Origin: Aureimonas pseudogalii
Lineage (GTDB): Bacteria > Pseudomonadota > Alphaproteobacteria > Rhizobiales > Rhizobiaceae
Assembly: GCF_014196835.1 (NCBI RefSeq)
Contig: NZ_JACIEK010000001.1
Span: 880,283-944,282 of the forward strand
Direction of reading: 5' to 3'
DNA length: 64,000 nt
Shown here: piece by piece, positions 57,171-64,000 of the stretch
Layout: each line of letters starts with the position of its first letter
How positions within the stretch are numbered: position 1 is the first letter of the stretch
Notes under the pieces: generated by a model
Told to the model about the DNA's origin: nothing
The model's input: only the letters and a program-made list of their open reading frames with translations
Databases searched by the model: none
Position numbers and translations under genes: made by a program

Positions 57171-58982
57171 TCAGGCCTCTTTCTTCTTCCGCCGGAACGT
57201 GTCGCGCAGATTGTCCCAAAGCTCGATCTTGGCGCCGGCGCGCTTCATGATCACCGTCTGCTGGGCGATCGAGAGCGTGTTGTTCCAGGTCCAGTAGATC
57301 ACGAGGCCGGCGGGGAAGGAGGCCAGCATGAAGGTGAAGATCACCGGCATCCAGGTGAAGATCATCTGCTGCGCCGGGTCCGGCGGCGTCGGGTTGAGGC
57401 GCATCTGCACGAACATCGTGATGCCCATGAGGATCGGCCAGATCCCGACCATCAGGAGGTGCGGCAGCGTCACCGGGATCAGCCCGAAGAGGTTGAAGAC
57501 GCTCGTCGGATCGGGCGCCGCCAGATCCTGGATCCAGCCGAAGAACGGCGCGTGCCGCATCTCGATCGTGATGTAGAGCACCTTGTAGAGGGCGAAGAAG
57601 ACCGGGATCTGGATCAGCACGGGCCAGCAGCCCGCCGCCGGATTGATCTTCTCCTCCTTGTAGATGCGCATCATCTCCTGCTGCTGCTTCATCTTGTCGT
57701 CGGCGTATTTCTCGCGCAGCTCGGCGATCTTGGGCTGCGCCGTCTTCATCTTCGCCATCGACCGGTAGGACTTCGAGGCGAGCGGGAAGAAGAAGAGCTT
57801 GAGCGTGACGGTGACGAGCAGGATGGCGACGCCAAAATTGCCGGTCAGACCGTAGAGATGGTCGATGAACCAGAACATCGGCTTGGTGATGAAGTAGAAC
57901 CAGCCCCAGTCGATCAGCTGCCCGAAATGCGGGATGGCCAGCTGGTTCTCGTAGCCGTTGATGAGATCGACGACCTTGGCGCCGGCGAAGACGCGGTTGG
58001 TCGTCTCGGCGCTGGCGCCCGGCTCGATGGTGACGGGGTCGGCGAGATAGTCCGACTGATAGAAGGCGCGGCCCTCGCCCGAATAGCGGAAGTTCGGCTG
58101 GAACTGCCCGACGCCGGCGGCGGGCACGAGCGCCGTCGCCCAGTACTTGTCGGTGATGCCGAGCCAGCCGGTGGAGACCTTGGGCGGCGAGACGCGGCCC
58201 TCCTCCTCGATCGCGTGATACTTGACCTCCTGCAGCCCCTCGTCGCCGAAGACGCCGAGAAGCCCCTCGAACAGGACGTAGGCGGCAGCGACCTCGGGCT
58301 TGTTGAAGCGCACGACGCGGCCGTAGGGCGCCATCGTGATCGGCGCCGCGCCGGCATTGCGGATGCTGTCGGCCACCGTGAACATGAAGTTCTCGTCGAC
58401 CGAGAGGCTGCGCGTGAAGACCGTCCCTTGCGGATTGGTATAGGTGAGCGTCACCGGGCTCGCGGGTGTCAGCGTCTGTCCGCCCTCGGCCGTCCAGAGC
58501 GTGGCGGGGCCCGGCAGGTCGCCGGCGCCCTGGCCGGAATAGCCGAACTCGGCGAAATAGGCGTTGGAGCCGATCGTCTCGGGCGACAGCAGCACGATGG
58601 TCGGCGACGTGTCGTCCACCGTCTCGTGGTAGCCCTTGAGGCGCAGGTCGTCGAGGCGCGCGCCCTGGAGGTTGATCGAGCCCGAGAGCGCCGGCGTGTC
58701 GATGGGCACGCGGGGCGAAGCCGCGAGCGCAGCCTCGCGGGTCTGACCGGTGACGGCCGGCGTCTCCGACGTCGGCACCACGCTCTCGCGCCCGGCGGGC
58801 GCCACCACCTGCTGTTGGTCGGTGCCAGCGGGCGTCGTCGGCGTCTGCAGCGAGCCCTGCCGGGTGACTTCGGCCTGACGCTGCGCCTCGACGCGGGGGT
58901 TGACGATGAGGAACTGCCACCCGATCAGGACGGCGAGCGAGAGCGCCATGGCGATCAGGAAGTTGCGGCTGTTTTCCATCAT
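57171..58982 (-). CDS. yidC: Membrane protein insertase YidC
   Basis: Inserts proteins into the inner membrane, alone or with SecYEG. 603 residues. N-terminal helix NFLIAMALSLAVLIGWQFLIV, a periplasmic domain (about 60-340) beginning after a Gln/Thr/Pro-rich linker, then the core helices with GNFGVAILLVTVTLKLFFFPLASKSYRSMAKMK holding the conserved cytoplasmic-groove Arg/Lys. A Lys-rich C-terminus (FRRKKKEA) follows. ATG at 58982 overlaps the rnpA stop as ATGA. Confidence 0.96.
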   Translation of the reverse strand: MMENSRNFLIAMALSLAVLIGWQFLIVNPRVEAQRQAEVTRQGSLQTPTTPAGTDQQQVVAPAGRESVVPTSETPAVTGQTREAALAASPRVPIDTPALSGSINLQGARLDDLRLKGYHETVDDTSPTIVLLSPETIGSNAYFAEFGYSGQGAGDLPGPATLWTAEGGQTLTPASPVTLTYTNPQGTVFTRSLSVDENFMFTVADSIRNAGAAPITMAPYGRVVRFNKPEVAAAYVLFEGLLGVFGDEGLQEVKYHAIEEEGRVSPPKVSTGWLGITDKYWATALVPAAGVGQFQPNFRYSGEGRAFYQSDYLADPVTIEPGASAETTNRVFAGAKVVDLINGYENQLAIPHFGQLIDWGWFYFITKPMFWFIDHLYGLTGNFGVAILLVTVTLKLFFFPLASKSYRSMAKMKTAQPKIAELREKYADDKMKQQQEMMRIYKEEKINPAAGCWPVLIQIPVFFALYKVLYITIEMRHAPFFGWIQDLAAPDPTSVFNLFGLIPVTLPHLLMVGIWPILMGITMFVQMRLNPTPPDPAQQMIFTWMPVIFTFMLASFPAGLVIYWTWNNTLSIAQQTVIMKRAGAKIELWDNLRDTFRRKKKEA

Positions 58983-59356
58983 TCGGTCCCCGAGGGAGGC
59001 TTGTCCGCAGGCGAGGCCTTGGGCCTGACCTTCGAGAGGCGACGCGACAGCTCGCCCGTCAATGTCGCGAACGGCAGGGTGAGGACGTCCCGGCGGGCGA
59101 CGACCACGTAGTCGAAGCCGTTCGCCATGTCGGCCCGGCACGAGACGCGCAGCGCCTCGCGCAGACGGCGCCGAATCCGGTTGCGCTCGACCGAATTGCC
59201 GACCTTGCGCGTCACCGTGAGGCCAATCCGAGCCGGCGCATCGTCCGCCCGCTCGAGGGCCTCGATGAAGAAGAAGGGGCCGTTCAAGCGCCGGCCCCGC
59301 CTCGCCGCGAGAAACTCGGCGCGATTCTTCAGGCGTGCGGGAGGCAGGGTCGGAAT
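58979..59356 (-). CDS. rnpA: Ribonuclease P protein component
   Basis: Protein subunit of RNase P, which trims tRNA 5' ends. The RNR signature GNSVERNRIRRRLREALR and RIGLTVTRKVG are present. The first ATG at 59287 would remove the conserved LKNRAEFLAARRG start of the family, which continues in frame upstream. No ATG, GTG or TTG occurs there before the frame loses sense; the likely start is ATT at 59356, seven bases after GAGGGG (or CTG at 59347). With ATT the protein is 125 residues, the usual length. Confidence 0.93.
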   Translation of the reverse strand: MPTLPPARLKNRAEFLAARRGRRLNGPFFFIEALERADDAPARIGLTVTRKVGNSVERNRIRRRLREALRVSCRADMANGFDYVVVARRDVLTLPFATLTGELSRRLSKVRPKASPADKPPSGTE

Positions 59357-59384
59357 GGTGGCGCCCCTCGCCCGTTCGCCGGTT

Positions 59385-59519
59385 TTAGGCCGACAGGCGC
59401 TTGCGGCCCTTGGCGCGGCGCGAGGCGATGACGTTGCGGCCGCCGACGGTCGCCATGCGCGAACGGAACCCGTGGCGACGCTTGCGGACGAGCTTGGACG
59501 GCTGATAGGTGCGCTTCAT
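59385..59519 (-). CDS. rpmH: Ribosomal protein bL34
   Basis: A 44-residue basic protein, [18 protein letters not shown]..., ending [10 protein letters not shown], an unmistakable L34. It is the first gene of rpmH-rnpA-yidC, 28 bases before rnpA, and lies behind a strong promoter. Confidence 0.99.
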   Translation of the reverse strand: MKRTYQPSKLVRKRRHGFRSRMATVGGRNVIASRRAKGRKRLSA

Positions 59520-59643
59520 GGTCGTTCTCCCGCGGGATGGCCGCGAGGCCTTCTGAATGGCGTTAGGGTTCGGGTCACGGTGCGAACGCACGAAGCAGCC
59601 GCGCGGGAACTCCCAGGCGACACGGCATCCGCTCTTGGGCGCG

Positions 59644-59673
59644 CTTATAGAAAGGGTTGCCGGCGAAAGTCAA
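59644..59673 (-). promoter_or_regulatory. Sigma-70-type promoter of rpmH-rnpA-yidC
   Basis: On the minus strand TTGACT (59673-59668) and TATAAG (59649-59644) are separated by 18 bases, a near-consensus housekeeping promoter about 125 bases before the rpmH ATG. It is the clearest promoter in the window. Confidence 0.75.
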
Positions 59674-60067
59674 TGCGCCCGGCGCCGGGCGGCGCCCCGG
59701 CCGCTCCGACGCGGGCTCCCGCAAGCGAGCGCCGTGCGGCCTCTGGCCCAGCGGTGCAGGCGCCCGTTCGGCAGCCTTCGTGGCCATCAGTGACGGGCTT
59801 TGAGAGGCCCGCCCCGCCCGCGCTCCGCGCCATTGTGTCGGCATACCTTGGTCTCGGAGGCGGCCTGACCATCGGCGCCCCTGCGGCGATCCACGCTGCG
59901 TTCAGTGGTGACGGCGGACCGGGACGGCCTCACCGCGCCTCCCGCAAAATCGTCGCCTCTGCGTCGCATGCCCTCTTCTGCTGAGGCCGCCATCCTCCAT
60001 GTTCACCGGGACGTGACCCACCGGCAACGCCGCCGGACTGCCGAGCCCCAGCCAACCGGACCCGCCG
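59674..60067. other. Intergenic region between the rpmH promoter and a histidine kinase
   Basis: About 390 bases with no supportable gene. Open frames on both strands are Arg/Ala/Pro-rich and lack ribosome-binding sites. It must hold the kinase promoter. No RNA gene, repeat or origin-like DnaA-box cluster was recognised. Confidence 0.5.
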
Positions 60068-61537
60068 ATGACGAGACCGCACGAGATCGAAGGGGACCGC
60101 CGCACGGACCGCCCCACGCTCGCGCGCCGCCTGTCCATCCGGCTCTTCGCGATCACGGCGCTGGCGGTGATGGGCGCGGAAATCTTCATCTTCGTGCCCT
60201 CCATTGCCAATTTTCGCCGCGAATGGCTGGAGACCAAGCTCGAGACGGTGTCGGTGGCGACGCTCGTGTCGGAGTTCGGCGAGAACGGCGTGCCGCTGAC
60301 GCCCGAGCAGGAGACCGAACTCCTGCGGGCGCTCGACGCGCGCCTCATCGCGATCCGCAAGCCCGATTCGACCCGCCTCCTCGCCCGCGTCGCCGATCTC
60401 GGCACCGTCGACGAGCAGATCGACCTGCCGGCCGAGGGCATGTTCGAGGCCGTCGCCGCCGCCTTCGAGACGCTGGTCTGGGGCGGCGATCGTCTGCTGC
60501 GCCTCGTCGGCCCGATCGGCGACGGCTCGTTCGCCGGCGAGATCGTCATCGACGAGCGCCCGCTTCGCGCGGCGATGCTCGTCTATTCGCGCACGATCCT
60601 CCTCCTGTCGCTGGCCATCGCGAGCTTTGCCGGCGCCCTCGTCTTCGGCGCGATCAGCCTGTTCCTGCTGCGGCCGATCCGGCGGATGACGGGTGCCATG
60701 GTGCGCTTCGCCGCCGATCCCGAAGACCCCGCGCGGGTGATCGTGCCGAGCCGCCGGCAGGACGAGCTGGGCCTCGCCGAGCGCGAACTCGCCGACATGC
60801 AGGCCATCCTCGCGCGCACCCTGCGCGAGCAGCGTCATCTCGCCGATCTCGGCCTGGCCGTCTCGAAGATCAACCACGACCTGCGCAATATCCTCGCCTC
60901 CGCCCAGCTCGTGTCCGATCGCCTGTCGGACCTGCCGGACGCGCAGGTGCAGCGCTTCGCACCGGTGCTCATCCGCTCCCTCGACCGCGCGCTCGTCTAC
61001 ACCCAGTCGGTGCTCGCCTACGGGCAGGCCGCCGAAAGCCGGCCGGTGCGTCGGCGCATCCTCCTCGCGCGTCTCGTCGACGAGATCTTCGAGATGCAGC
61101 TCGTGGCGCCCGAGCGCCGCATCGAGCTCGTCAATGCCGTGCCCCCGGCGCTCGAGATCGACGTCGACCCCGAACAGTTCTTCCGCGCACTCTCCAACCT
61201 CGTGCGCAACGCCATCCAGGCGGTGGAGGGCGACGACGAAGCCGAGGCGCTCGTGCGCCGCGTGCGCGTCGAAGCGCAGGCGCAAGCGGACGGCGGCGTG
61301 CGAATCGCCGTCGACGACACCGGACCGGGCCTCAGCGACGGCGCCCGTGCGAACCTCTTCAAGGCCTTTCGCGGCTCCACCCGCGCCGGCGGCACGGGCC
61401 TCGGCCTCGCGATCGCCGCCGAGATCGTGCAGGCCCACGGCAGCCGCATCCGCCTCTGCGATACGACGCGGACCGGCGCCCGGTTCGAGATCGACCTGCC
61501 CGGCAATTCCGGCGCCCCCGCGATCTCGCCGCCCTGA
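60068..61537 (+). CDS. Sensor histidine kinase with HAMP domain
   Basis: A 489-residue membrane sensor. Two helices (about 24-46 and 174-202) enclose a periplasmic sensor of about 125 residues. The HAMP linker (about 203-250) is followed by the phosphorylated His270 in SKINHDLRNILAS and the ATPase motifs LSNLVRNAIQAVEG, DDTGPGLSD and GGTGLGLAIAAEIV. The kinase core resembles PhoR/WalK types, but the partner is unknown because no response regulator lies nearby. A weak start region: ATG at 60068 preceded by GACCCGCCG. Confidence 0.9.
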   Translation: MTRPHEIEGDRRTDRPTLARRLSIRLFAITALAVMGAEIFIFVPSIANFRREWLETKLETVSVATLVSEFGENGVPLTPEQETELLRALDARLIAIRKPDSTRLLARVADLGTVDEQIDLPAEGMFEAVAAAFETLVWGGDRLLRLVGPIGDGSFAGEIVIDERPLRAAMLVYSRTILLLSLAIASFAGALVFGAISLFLLRPIRRMTGAMVRFAADPEDPARVIVPSRRQDELGLAERELADMQAILARTLREQRHLADLGLAVSKINHDLRNILASAQLVSDRLSDLPDAQVQRFAPVLIRSLDRALVYTQSVLAYGQAAESRPVRRRILLARLVDEIFEMQLVAPERRIELVNAVPPALEIDVDPEQFFRALSNLVRNAIQAVEGDDEAEALVRRVRVEAQAQADGGVRIAVDDTGPGLSDGARANLFKAFRGSTRAGGTGLGLAIAAEIVQAHGSRIRLCDTTRTGARFEIDLPGNSGAPAISPP

Positions 61538-61772
61538 CGGCGCTTCTCAGACCGCGTACCGGCGGCCGCTCGCGAGAGAAGCCTCTCAATGCGAAAGGCG
61601 ACCAGCCAGCGGCGCGCCGCCCATTCCGACACCGCCCCGCGATCGTCGGCCCTGCGCTCGCGGCACGGCGCTTTCCAACATTTTTGCGACAGGAGCCGCT
61701 TGCAATCGCGAACGTCCAAGGCTAGTAACCCGTCATCGCCGGACGGGAGTGACACACCCCGCCGAGCAGAGT

Positions 61773-61849
61773 GCGCCCGTAGCTCAGCTGGATAGAGCAC
61801 TAGACTACGAATCTAGGGGTCAGGAGTTCGAATCTCTTCGGGCGCACCA
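61773..61849 (+). tRNA. tRNA-Arg (ACG)
   Basis: A complete cloverleaf with encoded CCA: acceptor GCGCCCG/CGGGCGC, D arm AGCTC...GAGC, anticodon stem CTAGA/TCTAG, loop CTACGAA (anticodon ACG, read as ICG), and T arm around TTCGAATC. A73 precedes CCA. It is followed within 200 bases by a decayed methylase fragment. Confidence 0.97.
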
Positions 61850-62032
61850 CTTATGCTACTTCACGAGACATGAACGACGATTCGTTGTTTAGTTGAACGC
61901 TCATCTGACGCGTTTTTGATGCCGCGCGAGACTGTGGCGTCGTGCGAAAAGTTGGCGCAGATCGTCGCGACTCGTTGCACGGATTGTCCAGCCAGCGCAT
62001 GAGACGCTCCCACCTCCTCACGGCGTGATGAT

Positions 62033-62267
62033 CACTCCCCGCTCAAAGGCCGCTTCCTGTTCGCGACCAAGCAGGTCGTGTTCACGCCTCGATCGCGAAG
62101 GCCACAAAAATCTCGCGCATCGCCGGGTGGTCGTCGGTCGATGGGATGAAGCTCCCCTTTATTTGCGCTGAGCGCTTGGCCATCCTCGCAACGTCGGTCC
62201 GCTTGAAAGCGCCGCAGCCGTAGAAGGGCTCGGTGCCGTAGTGGGTCGGTTGGAGACGGAAAGGCAT
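62033..62267 (-). pseudogene. C-terminal relic of a D12-class DNA adenine methylase
   Basis: The frame from 62267 reads HYGTEPFYGCGAFKRTDVARMA, IKGSFIPSTDDHPAMREIFVAFAIEA and stop, which aligns with the end of Dam/D12-type methyltransferases (YYG.G.F.R.DF, IKGRFILSINDHPEIREIFA.F.IE). The matching continuation, VNTTCLVANRK, is found one base out of frame. The N-terminal SAM-binding and DPPY half is missing. The fragment is frame-shifted and truncated, thus non-functional. Such methylases are common on prophages and islands, and the position beside tRNA-Arg suggests an old insertion. Confidence 0.6.
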
Positions 62268-62324
62268 GCCCGGCCTTCCGTTTCGTCGGCGGCGAAGACC
62301 GAACCGATCCCGACGCCCCCGGCC

Positions 62325-62792
62325 TCACCGAAAGGCGTCGGTGAAGTCGAGCACCTTCGTGTCCTCGCCCCGGTGGAGGATCACGCGGCGCGGCTCCACG
62401 GCGGCGAGGGTCCAGCCGTCGATCGTGCTGCCGACCTCCAGCCAGGAATCGACGCCGGCGAACGTTGCCTTCGGCGCGGCCCCCTCCACGACGATGCCGG
62501 CAAGGCGCAGCGGCGGCGGCGAGGCCGCAGCGGGGTCGATCGGCCCGGGTTCGGCGAAGAGTCCCGTCGCAGCGTCGACCGGTCGACGCAGCGGATCGAA
62601 GACGGGACCGGAGAGGAACGAGCCGCCGCCCGCCGCCTCGGGAACGATGCGCGCGAGCGGCACGGAAACCGGCCCGCCCGCCCCGTCGATCATGAGCGGC
62701 TCGCCGACCGCCAGGGCGACGAGCGCCGTGGAACACAAGCAGACGAGCGCCGACCAGCGCTCGCTCGGACGGAGCGTACGGCGGACGGTCAT
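62325..62792 (-). CDS. Type II secretion GspC/GspN-like periplasmic protein
   Basis: A 155-residue protein with an N-terminal membrane anchor (WSALVCLCSTALVALAVG). The C-terminal segment LRLAGIVVEGAAPKATFAGVDSWLEVGSTIDGWTLAAVEPRRVILHRG resembles the homology region of GspC/PulC and PilP proteins. Its ATG overlaps the GspM-like gene as ATGA. Identity is by context and this motif, so the exact subunit is uncertain. Confidence 0.65.
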   Translation of the reverse strand: MTVRRTLRPSERWSALVCLCSTALVALAVGEPLMIDGAGGPVSVPLARIVPEAAGGGSFLSGPVFDPLRRPVDAATGLFAEPGPIDPAAASPPPLRLAGIVVEGAAPKATFAGVDSWLEVGSTIDGWTLAAVEPRRVILHRGEDTKVLDFTDAFR

Positions 62793-63337
62793 GGCTGCGG
62801 CCTCAGGAGGGGAACGGTGGACACTGCGAAGCTGCCGGAGAGGCCGATGCTTCCGTCGCCCGCCGTCGCCGGCACGGCCTGCAGGTCGTCGACGCGCAAG
62901 AAAGGCGGCCGGGTTTCGATGGCGGACAGGAAGGCGTAGAGGCCGCCCTGCGTGCCCTCGAAACGGTAGCGCAGCGCGACGCGAGCGCCCGGACGCTCGT
63001 CGATCACCGGGGACGCCTCCGCGGTGAGCCGCATGGTGGCCCCCGCAACCGCGCCAGAAACGCGGGCCGCGAGGCCCGCCGTCGCCGACGCCGCATCGGG
63101 CGCGACGAGAAAGGGGGCGTCCGGCGTGTCGGCCAGAGCGACGACCGCGGCGCGGCGCGCCGCAAGCCGCTGCGCACGATCGAGGCGCTCGCTTTCCTCG
63201 CCGACCGCGATCCGCCCGTCTCGCCAGCCCTGCAGAGGGTTGAGCAGCGGGGGAACGACGATCCAGGCCGCGAGGGCCAGGAGCGCGAGGGCCCCGGCGC
63301 GACGCGCCAGCGGGGCATTCTGCAACCGCGCGATCAT
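62789..63337 (-). CDS. Type II secretion system GspM-like protein
   Basis: A 182-residue bitopic protein. One membrane helix (AGALALLALAAWIVVPPLL, about 14-32) is followed by a coiled-coil (EESERLDRAQRLAARRAAVVAL) and a small ferredoxin-like domain, ending RYRFEGTQGGLYAFLSAIETRPPFLRVDDLQAVP as in the GspMb subtype. Coupled both to the upstream GspL-like gene and to the downstream gene by 4-base overlaps. Confidence 0.75.
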   Translation of the reverse strand: MIARLQNAPLARRAGALALLALAAWIVVPPLLNPLQGWRDGRIAVGEESERLDRAQRLAARRAAVVALADTPDAPFLVAPDAASATAGLAARVSGAVAGATMRLTAEASPVIDERPGARVALRYRFEGTQGGLYAFLSAIETRPPFLRVDDLQAVPATAGDGSIGLSGSFAVSTVPLLRPQP

Positions 63338-64000
63338 CGTCCGGTCTCCTGTGCGGCTGGGGCGTCTCCGGGGGCCGCCGCCACGGCGAGAACCAGCGTG
63401 TCGTCCGGCCCGGCGGTGACGGAGGCGAACATCGGGCTGCCGGCGAGGGCCGTGCGTGCGGTCTCGCCCGGCGCACCGGTCAAACCGAGCGTCAGCGTCT
63501 CGCCGCGATAGTCGAGCCGCGTCACCGACGCCGCGCGCGGCAGGCGGCGCGAGAGCTCGTCGAGAAGGGCGGCAAGCGGACGGCGCGTCGCCCGCGCCTC
63601 CAGCGAATCGGCCACCGCGGCGGCCGAGACCGCGGCAGGCCCGACCTTCGGCAGCCCCGCCCTCGTCTGCGCCATCGCGTCTGCCGCGCCCGCAAGCCGG
63701 CCGGCGGCCTCGAACGGGGCGTAGAGCGCCAGCGCGAGGGCGGCGGCCAGAAGCAGCTTGGCGGCAAGCGGCAGGCCGAGGAACGCGGCATGGAGGCTCG
63801 GCTCGTGCCGGCCGACGAGATCGACGGGCACCGGCCGCGCCTCGCCGTCGCCGACCGTCAGATGCGTCATCGCCAGCCCGGCCGCGGCGAAGGCGGCCTC
63901 GGCGCGTGCGATGTGCGCGCGCGCCAGCGCGATCTGGACGACGTGGAGCGTCCCGGCCCCGGTGTCCTCGGTCTCCACATACCAGTCGCAGAGGATGCCC
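63334..64000 (-). CDS. Type II secretion GspL/PilN-like protein (partial, N-terminus off window)
   Basis: About 222 codons are visible and the frame continues beyond base 64000. A membrane helix (PLAAKLLLAAALALALYAPF) lies near the middle. A PilN-like periplasmic domain follows, with RRPLAALLDELSRRLPRAASVTRLDYRGETLTLGLTG as in GspL and PilN. The preceding cytoplasmic part may be the actin-like ATPase-like half. Its stop overlaps the gspM-like start. The operon order L-M-C/N fits an alphaproteobacterial type II system. Confidence 0.7.
   Translation of the reverse strand, partial: GILCDWYVETEDTGAGTLHVVQIALARAHIARAEAAFAAAGLAMTHLTVGDGEARPVPVDLVGRHEPSLHAAFLGLPLAAKLLLAAALALALYAPFEAAGRLAGAADAMAQTRAGLPKVGPAAVSAAAVADSLEARATRRPLAALLDELSRRLPRAASVTRLDYRGETLTLGLTGAPGETARTALAGSPMFASVTAGPDDTLVLAVAAAPGDAPAAQETGR

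Noticed and set aside
59674-60067. Short genes between the rpmH promoter and the kinase
   Set aside because: Frames are low-complexity, lack ribosome-binding sites and resemble no family.
61850-62324. attR-like direct repeat of the tRNA-Arg 3' end
   Set aside because: No copy of the terminal CTCTTCGGGCGCACCA sequence was found downstream within the window.

Overview
The window is about 64 kb of GC-rich DNA from an alphaproteobacterial chromosome, most likely order Hyphomicrobiales (Rhizobiales); Aureimonas/Aurantimonas-like bacteria are a guess. The signs are: a tRNA-His with A73 and no encoded G-1; a PdhS/PleC/DivJ-type histidine kinase; the DUF2948-hisD-UPF0262-LMW phosphatase block; rpmH-rnpA-yidC-engB; and an aglEFGAK alpha-glucoside operon beside zwf-pgl-edd. 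I see no insertion sequence, integrase, CRISPR array or rRNA.

Layout. 1-2.8 kb: a quorum-sensing locus with a divergent luxR (cut by the window edge), a complete luxI, and a cytochrome P450 and a 69-residue protein translationally coupled to luxI; a lux-box-like palindrome lies between luxR and luxI. 3.1-8 kb: a small lipoprotein, tRNA-His, a phasin and a large PAS histidine kinase. 8.1-14.5 kb: a ferric-iron binding protein and permease without an ATPase, an AsmA-like protein and an exported unknown. 14.5-23.1 kb: putrescine uptake (potFGHI) and gamma-glutamylputrescine metabolism (puuA-like, puuB-like), with an acetyltransferase and an aspartyl/asparaginyl hydroxylase between them. 23.2-26.4 kb: a two-gene light-sensing operon, heme oxygenase plus bacteriophytochrome-HWE kinase-receiver. 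26.5-30.6 kb: zwf-pgl-edd, the upper Entner-Doudoroff route. 30.7-33.6 kb: a DUF4239 membrane protein and a membrane nucleotide-sugar dehydratase. 33.7-39.7 kb: aglEFGAK on the opposite strand, feeding glucose into that route.

40-49 kb is an exopolysaccharide locus: a Wzz/GumC-like protein, a Tat-exported GH10 glycanase, a Wzx-like flippase, and glycosyltransferases of the DUF6492, WecG/TagA, GT4 and GT2 types. 49-51.8 kb is the DUF2948-hisD-UPF0262-phosphatase block. 51.9-55.8 kb is an EmrAB-type efflux pump with a divergent TetR regulator and a 25-bp palindromic operator. 55.7-59.7 kb carries rpmH-rnpA-yidC, a CatB-like acetyltransferase and engB, behind a clear sigma-70-type promoter. 60-64 kb has an orphan histidine kinase, tRNA-Arg(ACG), a decayed DNA adenine methylase fragment, and the end of a type II secretion-like operon that runs off the window.

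The most interesting candidate for something undescribed is the luxI-P450-small protein operon. All ten invariant LuxI residues and all six signal-pocket residues of LuxR are present, and the P450 start codon lies 41 bases inside luxI. This suggests that the P450 either modifies the homoserine-lactone signal or makes a product under quorum control. Other points are unusual start codons (CTG for potI, probably ATT for rnpA), an Irr-type iron box before fbpA, and the methylase relic beside tRNA-Arg.
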